The notes beneath the pieces are model-generated. The model searched no databases and was not told the origin of the DNA. It saw only the letters and a list, made by a program, of their open reading frames with translations. A stretch of 64,000 bases of DNA from contig OZ254079.1 of assembly GCA_965267475.1 (NCBI GenBank), positions 3,038,001 through 3,102,000 of the forward strand. Direction: 5' to 3'. This document shows, piece after piece, positions 54,844 through 63,947 of this stretch; the first letter of the stretch is position 1, and the number at the start of each line of letters is the position of its first letter. The translations under genes were made by a program, and so were the position numbers. Source of the DNA: JBCBKU01 sp965267475. Lineage in GTDB: Bacteria > Pseudomonadota > Alphaproteobacteria > Rhodobacterales > Rhodobacteraceae.

Positions 54844-55218
54844 ATGATCACGCGACCACTTTTTGCCGCCGCCTTTGCGCTGGCCGCTACATTCGCGCTT
54901 GGATATCTGGGCGGAACCCAGTTGCTTGGCGCCCACCCGTTCTGGGCCACGCAGATCACCTTGATCGGCGCGCCCATCGGCCTGTTTCTGGCTTGGCTGG
55001 CCGCCCTGCGCCTGCCCGGGATCCCTGCCGTGATCGGTTTCGCCATTCTCACCGGTGCGGCCCTTGCAACCGCCCGCTATGGGCAGGCGGGTTTTGCCGC
55101 GTCTTTTGCAGAAGACCAATTCGCCGGGCAGCTTTGGTATTTCGGATGGATCGCCTCGGCTGCTGGTTTCGCAGCGCTGGTGGCGTCGTTATCGCGCCTT
55201 TTGCCCAGAAAAAGTTGA
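54844..55218 (+). CDS. Small integral membrane protein, unknown function
   Basis: A 124-residue protein with four hydrophobic helices (starting MITRPLFAAAFALAATFALG; the others near residues 38-55, 60-75 and 95-112) and a basic C-terminus RLLPRKS. No family was recognised. The frame opens at a GTG at 54781, but the ATG at 54844 gives a normal first membrane helix. A GGGGCCC/GGCCCCC dyad lies just before it. Confidence 0.65.
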   Translation: MITRPLFAAAFALAATFALGYLGGTQLLGAHPFWATQITLIGAPIGLFLAWLAALRLPGIPAVIGFAILTGAALATARYGQAGFAASFAEDQFAGQLWYFGWIASAAGFAALVASLSRLLPRKS

Positions 55219-55422
55219 CCGCACAACGCCTGCAACGCCTATCCGTTCCTCGGCGGGACTCGGCCACCTTGGGCCGCAAAACCCTTGTCAGATGCCAAGC
55301 ACGGCACTATTTGGGCGGTGCTACCTCACTATCGACCACTGTCTCCGTCACCGGCCTCAGTCTCGATCGAGAAAGCCGGGCCGTTGCATGTTGCGAGCGG
55401 CACCACACAGGAGACTACGGAT

Positions 55423-55629
55423 ATGCCCAATGGCACCGTGAAATGGTTCAACCCGACCAAAGGGTTTGGCTTTATTCAGCCTGATGAAGGCGGCAAGGAC
55501 GTGTTTGTGCACATTTCGGCCGTGGAACGGTCGGGTCTGACCGGGCTCGCTGACAATCAGAAAGTCAGCTACGAGCTTGAAACAGGCCGCGATGGTCGCG
55601 AAAGCGCTGGCAGCCTGACACTGCTGTAA
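55423..55629 (+). CDS. Cold-shock protein (CspA family)
   Basis: A 68-residue nucleic-acid-binding domain. RNP1 is KGFGFIQP and RNP2 is VFVHISAVE. The ATG at 55423 follows AGGAG. About 200 bases without a gene precede it, in line with the long leaders of cold-shock genes, where RNA structure controls translation. It ends before a strong bidirectional terminator. Confidence 0.95.
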   Translation: MPNGTVKWFNPTKGFGFIQPDEGGKDVFVHISAVERSGLTGLADNQKVSYELETGRDGRESAGSLTLL

Positions 55630-55671
55630 GCCTGATCTTCCGCCCCCCGGGGACGGATTGACCGACAAGAA

Positions 55672-55699
55672 AAAACGGGGCGGTGATGCGCCCCGTTTT
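55672..55699. terminator. Bidirectional terminator between cold-shock and dodecin genes
   Basis: AAAACGGGGCG, loop GTGATG, CGCCCCGTTTT is an 11-base perfect stem. T-rich ends exist on both strands, so it can end transcription of the cold-shock gene and of the convergent dodecin gene. Confidence 0.88.
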
Positions 55700-55712
55700 G
55701 TGTTTTCGGACC

Positions 55713-55913
55713 TTACTCGAGAACGAAAGTGACCTTCAGGTTCACCCGGTACTCGGCAATCTTGCCATCCTTGACGATGACTTTCTGGTCCTGAACCCAG
55801 GCCCCCTCGACGTTCTTCAACGTCTCCGTGGCTCTTTCGACGCCATTTGCCACGGCATCATCGAAGCTCTTCTTCGAGCTGGCGATAATCTCGGTTACAC
55901 GTGCGACTGACAT
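55713..55913 (-). CDS. Dodecin-type flavin-binding protein
   Basis: A 66-residue protein of the dodecin family, which forms dodecamers that store flavin. It starts MSVARVTEIIASSKKSFDDA and holds GAWVQDQKVIVKDGKI and YRVNLKVTFVLE, the beta strands of the fold. The usual start MSVAR and length are kept. The convergent terminator lies after its stop. Confidence 0.9.
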   Translation of the reverse strand: MSVARVTEIIASSKKSFDDAVANGVERATETLKNVEGAWVQDQKVIVKDGKIAEYRVNLKVTFVLE

Positions 55914-56060
55914 GGGGCTTCTCCCTTTGTGGTTTTCATCCCCTGAAGCTTAGTCCGGAAATCAACAGATGGGGCCGGGAAAATCGTGATACCCCTCCCC
56001 CCTTGCGGGCCTTTGCCGGTTCGGACAAGCTCGGCCCATCGGCGACCCCAGGGAAGACAC

Positions 56061-56564
56061 ATGACACCGAACAGACGTATTGTATTGACCGCCCTTGCCG
56101 CGGCACCGTTGGCGGCATGCGCGGGTCTGATGCTTGGGCCGCAACCGCTTGAACCCGGCACGCAGATCATCCTTGTGCGCCATGCGGACCGGGAAGGTGA
56201 CGATCTGTCCGCCGAAGGCGTTGCCCGCGCAGCGGCGCTGCCCGCAGCCATAGAAGACTTGCCGCTGGATGCGATCTATTCCTCTGAACCGCAAAGGAAC
56301 CTCGACAGCGCAGCACCCTTGGCCGAAGCGCGAGGGCTTGAAACACAAGTCATCGAGCGCGCGGCAATCACTGGCCAGATTCTTGAGATCGGTCAGGGCA
56401 ATGCGATCATCTGGATCGGAAACTCGGACAACCTGCGCGAAATCTGGGATGAGGTTCTGCGCCTGCCGCGCGGGGAAGCGCCCGTGGCTTACGGCGATAT
56501 CGCGGTGGTCGAAGCCGGGTTCGGGGGCGTGCCCGAGATCTCTCGCCGGCGCTTCGAACCCTAA
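56061..56564 (+). CDS. Histidine-phosphatase-family lipoprotein lacking the second catalytic His
   Basis: A 167-residue protein. The N-terminus NRRIVLTALAAAPLAACAG has a twin-arginine-like and lipobox pattern, so it is probably exported and lipidated. The first motif LVRHADRE of the RHG branch is intact. The place of the second catalytic His, normally GHS or GHT, reads IWIGNSDNLREIW, with Asn instead. It may have lost phosphatase activity or bind ligands only. Confidence 0.83.
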   Translation: MTPNRRIVLTALAAAPLAACAGLMLGPQPLEPGTQIILVRHADREGDDLSAEGVARAAALPAAIEDLPLDAIYSSEPQRNLDSAAPLAEARGLETQVIERAAITGQILEIGQGNAIIWIGNSDNLREIWDEVLRLPRGEAPVAYGDIAVVEAGFGGVPEISRRRFEP

Positions 56565-56567
56565 AAC

Positions 56568-57194
56568 CTAGCCCAATATCTGGCGGATCTCTTTCGAAAG
56601 CGCCACGATTTCCTCGGACCAGGCACCCTTGCCTCGTTCCTGCACGCCTTTACCCTGTCCCAGCGTTTCGGCATAAGCCACGCGGTTGCCGAGGACGGTC
56701 TTGGCCCGGTCCACTTTCAACTCGGACAAGGCACCAAGCACCTCGTCCACGACGCGGGTGCCGGATTTCGCACGGTTCAGAACGGCCAGAACCGGGCTTC
56801 CTTCCCGATCGGCCAGATCCAGGACGGCATCCGTGGCCCAGACATCAACCTGGCTGACCGCAACTGGGACGATGATCAGATCGCTTTCGCGCAAAGCCGG
56901 GCGCAGATCAGCATCCACTTTGGGTGGCGTGTCAACGATAACAAAATCGTTGCTTTTCCTAAGCTTGTCGACCTCGTACGACACGCCCCAGGCCGAGGCA
57001 GTCGCGAATGACATATCCTCGGCCCCGCGGTCCCGCCGCGCCATGAACCACCGACCAAGCGATCCTTGCGGATCGGTGTCCAGAACCGCAACCGATGCGC
57101 CTTCGCGGGCAAAGGCGACCGCAAGGTTGGCGGCAATCGTCGTTTTGCCCGACCCGCCCTTTTGCTGTGCCAGCGTAATCACATGTCCCATCAT
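56568..57194 (-). CDS. ParA-family ATPase without a ParB partner
   Basis: A 208-residue deviant Walker A ATPase. The motif is QQKGGSGKTTIAANLAVA, then VLDTDPQGS and IVDTPPKVD. No parB-like gene or parS site is near. Such orphan ParAs position chemoreceptor clusters, cell-division or storage particles in other bacteria. The start is ATG 57194 or the adjacent ATG 57191. The target cannot be told from sequence. Confidence 0.9.
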   Translation of the reverse strand: MMGHVITLAQQKGGSGKTTIAANLAVAFAREGASVAVLDTDPQGSLGRWFMARRDRGAEDMSFATASAWGVSYEVDKLRKSNDFVIVDTPPKVDADLRPALRESDLIIVPVAVSQVDVWATDAVLDLADREGSPVLAVLNRAKSGTRVVDEVLGALSELKVDRAKTVLGNRVAYAETLGQGKGVQERGKGAWSEEIVALSKEIRQILG

Positions 57195-57248
57195 GCAGCC
57201 CCCAAAATGCTGCGGCGCAGCAAATCACGGCGAAGCCACGGAGTCGAG

Positions 57249-57869
57249 TCAGGGGGCCGACCAATCCACATCTGTTGCCTCTTCGACATGCAGTGTCCCC
57301 TTTGCCGTCGGCGCGCAAAGGGCCGAAGCCACGCGCTTGTCGCCTGTCAGCCAGTCTTCGACCGTATCGGGTGTCAGAATGACGCCCATACGGTGGTGGA
57401 TGTCCTTCACGTCGTCTGACGGGTCGCACGTGACCGTGGCCGCTTGCGGAACCTTGATCCCGCTCGGACCCGCCCAAACATCTGTAATTGCGGCAAAAAG
57501 CAAATGCTCACCATCGGCACGCCGGATCCGCCAGGCGGTCTTGCGCCGCGCCTTGCCAGTCCATTCGTACCAGCCATCGGCTGGCACGACAGCACGACCG
57601 ACCCCTTCGAAGGCAGACTTGGCAAAGACCGTCTCGGATCGGGCATTGATGATCGTTTCCATCACCGGGCGTCCGCGCGCATTCACGCGCCCCACAGGGA
57701 TCATGCCCCAACGCATGGTTTGAAACGTGCGATCCGATCCCATGACAACGATTTCCTCGCCGGGCGAGACGTTATTGCGGGGTGCCTGATCCGGAAGATC
57801 TGCCACATCGGCCGACAAGGCTGCGGCCACGTCTTGGATCGGGGTTGTCAGAAAGAAACGGCCGGGCAT
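57249..57869 (-). CDS. SRAP-family (YedK/HMCES) protein with Pro in place of catalytic Cys2
   Basis: A 206-residue member of the SOS-response-associated peptidase family. The usual core NARSETVF, PADGWYEWTG and IHHRMGVIL are present. Active SRAP proteins begin MCGRF, where Cys2 joins abasic DNA; here the start is MPGRFFLTT. The gene start is a plain ATG with no Cys nearby. It could bind DNA without crosslinking, or have another role. Confidence 0.87.
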   Translation of the reverse strand: MPGRFFLTTPIQDVAAALSADVADLPDQAPRNNVSPGEEIVVMGSDRTFQTMRWGMIPVGRVNARGRPVMETIINARSETVFAKSAFEGVGRAVVPADGWYEWTGKARRKTAWRIRRADGEHLLFAAITDVWAGPSGIKVPQAATVTCDPSDDVKDIHHRMGVILTPDTVEDWLTGDKRVASALCAPTAKGTLHVEEATDVDWSAP

Positions 57870-57909
57870 GTCCGAAGGCTAAGCCTCGCCATCCGATCCG
57901 CCAAGACCC

Positions 57910-58299
57910 TTATGGCAGGGCGGCCATGGCTTCCACCTCGACCAGAAACTCCGGACGCGTGAATCCCGAGACGATCACAAGCGTCGAAGCCGGCAGATGA
58001 TCCACGCCTTTCAGCCAGCGATCCCGCGCCGCCATATAGGCCGAAAAATGGACCCGATCCGTCACGAAAGCGTTCAGACGAACGATATCGTCGCGCGTGC
58101 CGCCAGCCTCGGACAGGATCGCGTCGATGTTGGCAAAACAAATCTCGGCCTGCGCCTCGGCCCCGGAGGGAACGTCATCCTTCGCGTCCAGACCCAATTG
58201 CCCGGATGTCACGACCAACCGGCGGCCGTCTGGCACCAGAACACCATGCGCATATCGACCGAAGGGGGCTGCGATGCCTTCGGGAATCAAGGATTTCAT
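57910..58299 (-). CDS. RidA-family protein
   Basis: A 129-residue YjgF/YER057c/UK114 protein. It begins MKSLIPEGIAAPFGRYAHGV and ends FTRPEFLVEVEAMA, where the Arg fits the imine-binding residue. RidA proteins hydrolyse reactive enamines and imines. It stands divergent to the NMT1-type ABC operon with 224 bases between, a neighbourhood that often hints at amine catabolism. Confidence 0.9.
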   Translation of the reverse strand: MKSLIPEGIAAPFGRYAHGVLVPDGRRLVVTSGQLGLDAKDDVPSGAEAQAEICFANIDAILSEAGGTRDDIVRLNAFVTDRVHFSAYMAARDRWLKGVDHLPASTLVIVSGFTRPEFLVEVEAMAALP

Positions 58300-58523
58300 G
58301 CGGCGCCTCCGATCCGGGCAAGTGCCGCGTGATTAGGCGTCGCCCGTCGGTCTGGCAAGGTCGCCGGCCCTTCCGCTCGGAAAAACGATCAAATGATGTG
58401 CGAATCGAACGCGACTGTCTAAGACTTGGGCGGAGGGCTGCATTCAGAACGGGGGAAGCCCGTCCGATTCTTTCCTTGGCGGCAGAAGGAAACATGCTGT
58501 CCGGGATCAGACAGGAGGTGAGG

Positions 58524-59543
58524 ATGTCACACATGAAAACCGTCGCTTTGGCGACGACGATGACCTTTGGCGCCAGCATGGCGATGGCCGACGGCCATCT
58601 GACCGAGGTTACATTCGGGACAAACTGGGTCGCTCAGGCGGAACATGGCGGATACTATCAGGCCGTCGCCGATGGCACCTATGAAGCTTGCGGGCTGAAA
58701 GTCACTATCGTGCCCGGCGGGCCGCAGGTGAACAACCGCGCGTTATTGGTCGCCGGTAAGATCGATTTCCTGATGGGCGGCAATATGCTTCTGCCCTATT
58801 TCGCGCGGTCCGAAGGGATCCCGCTTAAGGTCATCGCGGCGCATTTCCAGAAAGAGCCGCAGGTTCTGATGACCCACCCGGGAAAAGTCGATGGCTTCGA
58901 GGCGCTCAAGGATCTTGACGAACTGATCATCGGCGACAATGGCTTTGCGAGCTATTACCAGTGGATGATCACCGAGTTCGGCTTCGACGCCGCCAAGCGG
59001 GTGCCGTACACGTTCAACCCGGCGCCGTTCATCGCGAACGAGAATTCGGCGCAGCAAGGCTATATCACATCTGAACCCTTCGCCGTCGAGAAAGAGGGTG
59101 GCTTCGTCCCGGACCTTTACCTTCTGGCGGATTTCGGTTTCTCAACCTACTCGACCACTGTCGAGGCCATGGAAGACACGATCACAGAAAGCCCTGACGT
59201 CGTAAAATGCTTTGTCGAAGGGTCGTCCATCGGCTGGGCCAACTTCCTTTATGGCGACAACTCTGCTGCTATCGAGCTGATCCAGGCCGACAACGCCGAC
59301 ATGTCCGACGAACAGATCGCTTTCTCGATCGAGAAGTTGAAGGAATTTGGCATTGTCGATTCAGGGGACGCGCTTGAACTGGGGATCGGTGCAATGTCCG
59401 ACGCCCAGAACGAGGATTTCTTCACGAAGATGATCGCCGCCGGTGTGATTGATGGATCGACCGATTGGAAAGACACCTACACGCTGGAGTTTTCCAACAC
59501 TGGTGCAGCGCTTGAGACCAAAAAAGCGCTGATCGGCGGGTGA
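58524..59543 (+). CDS. NMT1/THI5-like ABC transporter substrate-binding protein
   Basis: A 339-residue periplasmic protein with a signal peptide (MKTVALATTMTFGASMAMA). The mature part, VTFGTNWVAQAEHGGYYQAV and VPGGPQVNNRALLVAGKIDF, is the NMT1-like fold that binds pyrimidines, sulfonates, or other N compounds. ATG 58524 is preceded by AGGAGGTG. It is the first gene of a coupled run through 63868. No TPP or other riboswitch was recognised in its leader. Confidence 0.9.
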   Translation: MSHMKTVALATTMTFGASMAMADGHLTEVTFGTNWVAQAEHGGYYQAVADGTYEACGLKVTIVPGGPQVNNRALLVAGKIDFLMGGNMLLPYFARSEGIPLKVIAAHFQKEPQVLMTHPGKVDGFEALKDLDELIIGDNGFASYYQWMITEFGFDAAKRVPYTFNPAPFIANENSAQQGYITSEPFAVEKEGGFVPDLYLLADFGFSTYSTTVEAMEDTITESPDVVKCFVEGSSIGWANFLYGDNSAAIELIQADNADMSDEQIAFSIEKLKEFGIVDSGDALELGIGAMSDAQNEDFFTKMIAAGVIDGSTDWKDTYTLEFSNTGAALETKKALIGG

Positions 59544-60352
59544 TGGCTGACGGCGCAACCACCTCGCCCGCTCTGGCGGGCGAGGACACTTTGGCGCGGC
59601 CGCGCATTCTTTCGATGACCCATGTCGATAAGGTGTTCGGCAGCGACGTCGTCGCTCTGCGCGACATGAACCTTGAGGTGCGGGAAGGCGATTTCATTTC
59701 GCTTCTCGGACCTTCGGGCTGCGGAAAATCCACCGCGATACGGCTGATCGCCGACCTGATCCATCCCACCAAGGGCTCGATCCGCTGGGAAACGCCACGC
59801 ACACCGGGCGACTTGTCCGTCGTGCTGCAAGAACCCACGCTGATGCCTTGGGCGACGGTCGAAGATAATGTTTGGCTGCCCTTCCGGCTTCAAGGAAAGT
59901 CGAAGGGGTCGGTGCGCGATGACATCCGAGAGGCTTTGGCCTTGGTCGGGCTTGACCAATTCGCAGGCGCCTATCCCCGCGAACTGTCCGGCGGCATGAA
60001 AATGCGCGTTTCCATTGCGCGGGCCATGGTCACGAAACCGCGCCTGATCCTTATGGATGAACCATTTGCCGCGCTGGACGAGATCACGCGCTTCAAACTG
60101 AACAATGACCTTCTGGCGCTGAAGGAAAAGATCGGATCGACGGTGATCTTCGTCACGCACTCGGTCTTCGAAAGCGTCTTTCTGTCCGACCGGATTGTCG
60201 TGATGGCCGCCCGCCCGGGCCGCGTCATCCGCGAATTGGGCGTCGACGAACCTTATCCGAGGACGGAAACATTCCGCACCTCGGCCGATTACGCCGCCCA
60301 TTGCCGCGGTGCTTCCGAAGCCCTGAAAGAAGCGATCGAGGCGGGCCAATGA
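59543..60352 (+). CDS. ABC transporter ATP-binding protein (NitT/TauT type)
   Basis: A 269-residue ATPase. Walker A is LGPSGCGKSTAIRL, the signature LSGGMKMRVSIARAM, and Walker B LILMDEPFAALD. The start overlaps the previous stop (TGATG); a GTG one codon earlier is possible. Together with the permease it powers uptake of the ligand of the substrate-binding protein. Confidence 0.94.
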   Translation: MADGATTSPALAGEDTLARPRILSMTHVDKVFGSDVVALRDMNLEVREGDFISLLGPSGCGKSTAIRLIADLIHPTKGSIRWETPRTPGDLSVVLQEPTLMPWATVEDNVWLPFRLQGKSKGSVRDDIREALALVGLDQFAGAYPRELSGGMKMRVSIARAMVTKPRLILMDEPFAALDEITRFKLNNDLLALKEKIGSTVIFVTHSVFESVFLSDRIVVMAARPGRVIRELGVDEPYPRTETFRTSADYAAHCRGASEALKEAIEAGQ

Positions 60353-61203
60353 CCGACGCCACGCTGATAGACGCCCCCGAGATCATCGACGAGGAAGAAC
60401 GCGCCCGCGCCCGGTCCCGCCGCAATCAGAGCATTGCGAAATGGGCACTGCCCTTCGTCGTTCTGGTGATGGCCATTGGCGGCTGGTCTTGGATCGTGAC
60501 GGCCAATGAAATCCCGCATTACATCCTGCCTGGGCCCGAGCTTGTCTTCGAAGCTCTGGTCGAAAACTGGGCCTCGCTGATCGAAAGCTGGTGGGTGACC
60601 ATGACCATCACCTTCCTGGCGCTTGCACTAGCGATCTCGGTGGGCGTGGGTCTGGCCGTGCTGTTCAACCTGTCGAAATGGGTGGAACTCTCATTCTTCC
60701 CTTACGCGGTCGTCCTTCAGGTGACGCCAATTGTCGCCATCGCACCCCTGATCTTCATATATGCGGACCGAACCGTTGGACTGCTGATCTGTGCCTGGAT
60801 CGTGGCCTTTTTCCCGATCCTGTCGAACACTGTCATGGGGCTTAACTCGTCCGACCACAATCTGCGCGATCTGTTCCAGGTGTATGGCGCAAGCAGGTGG
60901 CAGCGCCTTCGGCACCTACAAATGCCGTCGGCCCTGCCCTATTTCCTGTCCGGCCTCCGGATCGCAGGCGGGCTCTCCCTGATTGGCGCCGTAGTGGCCG
61001 AGTTTGTGGCAGGCACGGGTGGGATCGGCTCGGGTCTGGCCTTCCGGATTCTTGAGGCATCGTACCGCCTGCAAGTGCCCAAGATGTTCGCAGCCCTGTT
61101 CCTGATCATAATCACGGGGATCGCGATCTATCTGCTGACCAGTTTCGTCAGCCACATGCTTTTGCGCAAATGGCACGACAGTGCTGTCAAACGGGAGGGT
61201 TGA
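60349..61203 (+). CDS. ABC transporter permease (NitT/TauT type)
   Basis: A 284-residue inner-membrane permease with six helices. The EAA loop FQVYGASRWQRLRHLQMPSA is the contact with the ATPase. The N-terminal cytosolic part is charged and longer than usual (about 35 residues). It overlaps both neighbours, by four bases upstream (ATGA) and one base downstream (TGATG). Confidence 0.94.
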   Translation: MTDATLIDAPEIIDEEERARARSRRNQSIAKWALPFVVLVMAIGGWSWIVTANEIPHYILPGPELVFEALVENWASLIESWWVTMTITFLALALAISVGVGLAVLFNLSKWVELSFFPYAVVLQVTPIVAIAPLIFIYADRTVGLLICAWIVAFFPILSNTVMGLNSSDHNLRDLFQVYGASRWQRLRHLQMPSALPYFLSGLRIAGGLSLIGAVVAEFVAGTGGIGSGLAFRILEASYRLQVPKMFAALFLIIITGIAIYLLTSFVSHMLLRKWHDSAVKREG

Positions 61204-62477
61204 TGGATTTCCGCGCCCTGCCCAGCGGCCCAAGGATCACCCTCGACAACCTCACCACTCCCGCCTGCTTTCTTGGCGAACCCGGCGACTTGATGTCCAT
61301 CAGTCTGACGCTTGCTGATGGCATGATCGTCGATGGCGACCCGGGTGAACGGGTGGATATGGGCCGGGCGATGGTTTTCCCGGCCTTCACCGATATGCAT
61401 ACGCATCTCGATAAGGGTCATATCTGGAGCCGGTCACCGAACCCTGACGGCACATTCATGGGCGCGCTTGAGACCGTCGGCGCGGACCGGGTGGACCGTT
61501 GGACAGCGGAAGATGTGCGGCGACGGATGGCGTTTTCGCTCCGCTCCGCCTTTGCCCATGGAACGCGCGCCATTCGCACGCATCTCGACAGTATTCCTCC
61601 GCAGGATGACATTTCCTGGCCGCTCTTCGGGGCGATCCGGGATGAATGGGCGGGTCGGATCGACCTGCAAGCTGTCAGCTTGCTGTCTTGCGAACACTTT
61701 CTTGAGGAGGGTGTCTATGCGCACACGGCCGACCTGGTTCGTGGGATCGGCGGTATCCTGGGCATGGTGACCTATCCGGTTGACGGCCTTCCCGACATCC
61801 TGACCGGGTTTTTCGACTTGGCAGGCGCGCGCGGGCTTGATGTCGATTTCCACACGGATGAAACAGACGACCCACATTCGGCCACCTTGCGCCAGATTGC
61901 CGAAGCCGTGATCGCCACGGGCTTCGACCGTCCGGTGACCGTGGGCCATTGCTGCTCTCTGGCGGTCCAGCCCGAGGCGCAAGCCCTGGACACACTCGAT
62001 CTGGTCGCCAAGGCCGGTCTGAATGTCGTCTCGCTGCCCATGTGCAATATGTACTTGCAAGACCGCTATGCCGACCGAACTCCGCGTTGGCGTGGCATTA
62101 CGCTGGTCCATGAAATGAAGGCGCGGGGGATCCCTGTGGCCTTTGCCTCCGACAACACGCGGGATCCGTTCTATGCCTACGGCGACATGGACATGATCGA
62201 GGTGATGCGCGAAGCGACGCGGATCGGCCATCTGGACCATTCCCGCGACGACTGGCCAAGCGCCTTCGTCTGCACACCGACCGATATCTGCGGCTTTGGC
62301 ATTCAGGATCTGAAACCTGGCCACCCGGCGGATATGGTCATTTGCAACGCACGGTCCTGGACGGAGCTTTTCGCGCGCCCGCAATCCGACCGGATCGTGC
62401 TTCGTGCAGGGCAAGCCATTGATCGCACACTGCCTGCCTATTCCGAACTCGACGATGTGATGGAGGACGCCCCATGA
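61203..62477 (+). CDS. Cytosine-deaminase-like amidohydrolase
   Basis: A 424-residue metal-dependent hydrolase of the CodA branch. Metal and catalytic residues are seen in DMHTHLDKGH, DVDFHTDETDD, VTVGHCCSLA and AFASDNTRDPFYAYGD. It may deaminate a pyrimidine, creatinine or related ring. The position in an operon with an importer and an oxidase suggests use of an imported N-heterocycle. Substrate not proved. Confidence 0.88.
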   Translation: MDFRALPSGPRITLDNLTTPACFLGEPGDLMSISLTLADGMIVDGDPGERVDMGRAMVFPAFTDMHTHLDKGHIWSRSPNPDGTFMGALETVGADRVDRWTAEDVRRRMAFSLRSAFAHGTRAIRTHLDSIPPQDDISWPLFGAIRDEWAGRIDLQAVSLLSCEHFLEEGVYAHTADLVRGIGGILGMVTYPVDGLPDILTGFFDLAGARGLDVDFHTDETDDPHSATLRQIAEAVIATGFDRPVTVGHCCSLAVQPEAQALDTLDLVAKAGLNVVSLPMCNMYLQDRYADRTPRWRGITLVHEMKARGIPVAFASDNTRDPFYAYGDMDMIEVMREATRIGHLDHSRDDWPSAFVCTPTDICGFGIQDLKPGHPADMVICNARSWTELFARPQSDRIVLRAGQAIDRTLPAYSELDDVMEDAP

Positions 62478-63868
62478 ACATAGACGCTGCCAAAGCCGCC
62501 CTGTCCCATCTGGATATCGAGACGTCAGAAACCGCGATCAAAGCCGCGTCGCGGGATTTCTTCTGGTATTCACCCGTGCTGAAGGACCGGCTGGATCACG
62601 TGGTCGCCGATTTCGTCGTGCGGCCCCGGTCCGAGGCCGAGGTGATCGAGATCCTGCGCGTCTGCTATGCCCATGACGTGCCGGTGACGACCCGTGGCGC
62701 CGGAACGGGCAACTATGGCCAGGCCATGCCGCTGGCGGGTGGCTGCGTCATGCACCTGCGTTTTCTCGACAAGGTGAAAGAGATCCAACCGGGTCGGGTC
62801 ATCTGTGAACCAGGCGTTCTTCTGAAAGACCTCGACAAGGCCTGCAAGGAAGGCTCGGGCCAGGAAATCCGCATGTTTTCCTCGACCTGGGCGACGGCGA
62901 CGATCGGCGGGTTCATCGCGGGCGGATCAGGCGGTGTCGGGTCCTGCACCTGGGGCGCGCTCCGCGATCTTGGCAATATCATCCGCCTTCGGGTCGTGAC
63001 GATGGAGGAAGACCCACAGATCATCCAGTTCCGGGGCGAAGAACTGGCCCGCGTCAGCCACGCCTACGGGACCAACGGGATCATCACAGAAATCGAGATG
63101 CCCTTGGCTCCGGCCTATGACTGGGTTGAGATCTTCGTGGGCACCGATGATTTCATGGCGGCCGCACGATTTGCCGAGGAACTGGCGAACGAAGACGGGA
63201 TCCTGATCAAGCTGGCGTCGGTCTATGAGGCACCGGTCGCGAAATCCTATTTTCAGCGTGTCGCACCCTATGTCGAGGACATCACTAACCTGATCGGGCT
63301 GATGGTGGCACCCCATGCGATGGATGCGTTCCAGGTGTTTCTGGATCGCCGGCCCGAAGCGCGGTTGATCTATCGCTCGGACGACAACGATTGGGACCGG
63401 GGCCCTGGCCCTGTCTTCGAATACGGGTGGAACCACACGACCTTGCGCGCGCTCAAAGTCGACCCGTCGATCACCTATCTTCAGGTTCGGTTCGGGCATC
63501 CCGACCATCTTGAAAAGGTTGAAAAGATGCGCGACGCGCTGTCGCCCGAAGTCCTTCATCACCTTGAAGTCATGCGCGAAGGCGGCAGGGTCATGTTTGC
63601 GGGGCTGAGCCTTGTGAAATTCACAACCGAAGATCGGCTGGATGAAATCATCCAGATCCACGAAGACGCGGGCTGCATGATCTTCAACCCGCATCGCTAC
63701 ACGCTGGAAGAAGGCGGGCGCCAGACGGTCGATGACCGTCAGTTGAAGTTCAAACAGCAGGCCGATCCGAAGGGCCTTTTGAACCCCGGAAAGATGATCG
63801 CCTGGGACGATCCTGATTGGTCCTATGACCGGATGTACGCCTATCCGAAGCTACAGGCCGCCGAATGA
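62474..63868 (+). CDS. FAD-linked oxidase (PCMH/GlcD-like)
   Basis: A 464-residue flavoprotein. The FAD-binding PCMH domain has VTTRGAGTGNYGQAMPLAGG and TWATATIGGFIAGGSGGVGS, then NGIITEIEMPLAP. The C-terminal cap ends DPKGLLNPGKMIAWDD, typical of GlcD-like oxidases. It probably oxidises a product of the amidohydrolase pathway. It overlaps the previous gene by four bases. Confidence 0.87.
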   Translation: MNIDAAKAALSHLDIETSETAIKAASRDFFWYSPVLKDRLDHVVADFVVRPRSEAEVIEILRVCYAHDVPVTTRGAGTGNYGQAMPLAGGCVMHLRFLDKVKEIQPGRVICEPGVLLKDLDKACKEGSGQEIRMFSSTWATATIGGFIAGGSGGVGSCTWGALRDLGNIIRLRVVTMEEDPQIIQFRGEELARVSHAYGTNGIITEIEMPLAPAYDWVEIFVGTDDFMAAARFAEELANEDGILIKLASVYEAPVAKSYFQRVAPYVEDITNLIGLMVAPHAMDAFQVFLDRRPEARLIYRSDDNDWDRGPGPVFEYGWNHTTLRALKVDPSITYLQVRFGHPDHLEKVEKMRDALSPEVLHHLEVMREGGRVMFAGLSLVKFTTEDRLDEIIQIHEDAGCMIFNPHRYTLEEGGRQTVDDRQLKFKQQADPKGLLNPGKMIAWDDPDWSYDRMYAYPKLQAAE

Positions 63869-63893
63869 AACGATGCTCGCCCCCAACGCGACC

Positions 63894-63938
63894 CGGAATT
63901 TTGAAAAATTCCGTTCCGTTTTTCGCGTCGAAAAACGG
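63894..63938. repeat. Two adjacent perfect palindromes
   Basis: CGGAATTTT-GA-AAAATTCCG (63894-63913) and CCGTTTTTCG-CGT-CGAAAAACGG (63916-63938) lie two bases apart between the oxidase and the next gene. They could be a double hairpin, a partial terminator or an intergenic repeat. The sequence contains no other copy in this window that I saw. Confidence 0.5.
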
Positions 63939-63947
63939 GCGCGCCTG

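Noticed and set aside
58300..58523. TPP or other riboswitch before the NMT1-type transporter
   Set aside because: No THI-box core was found; only a small ACGGG/CCCGT hairpin is present.
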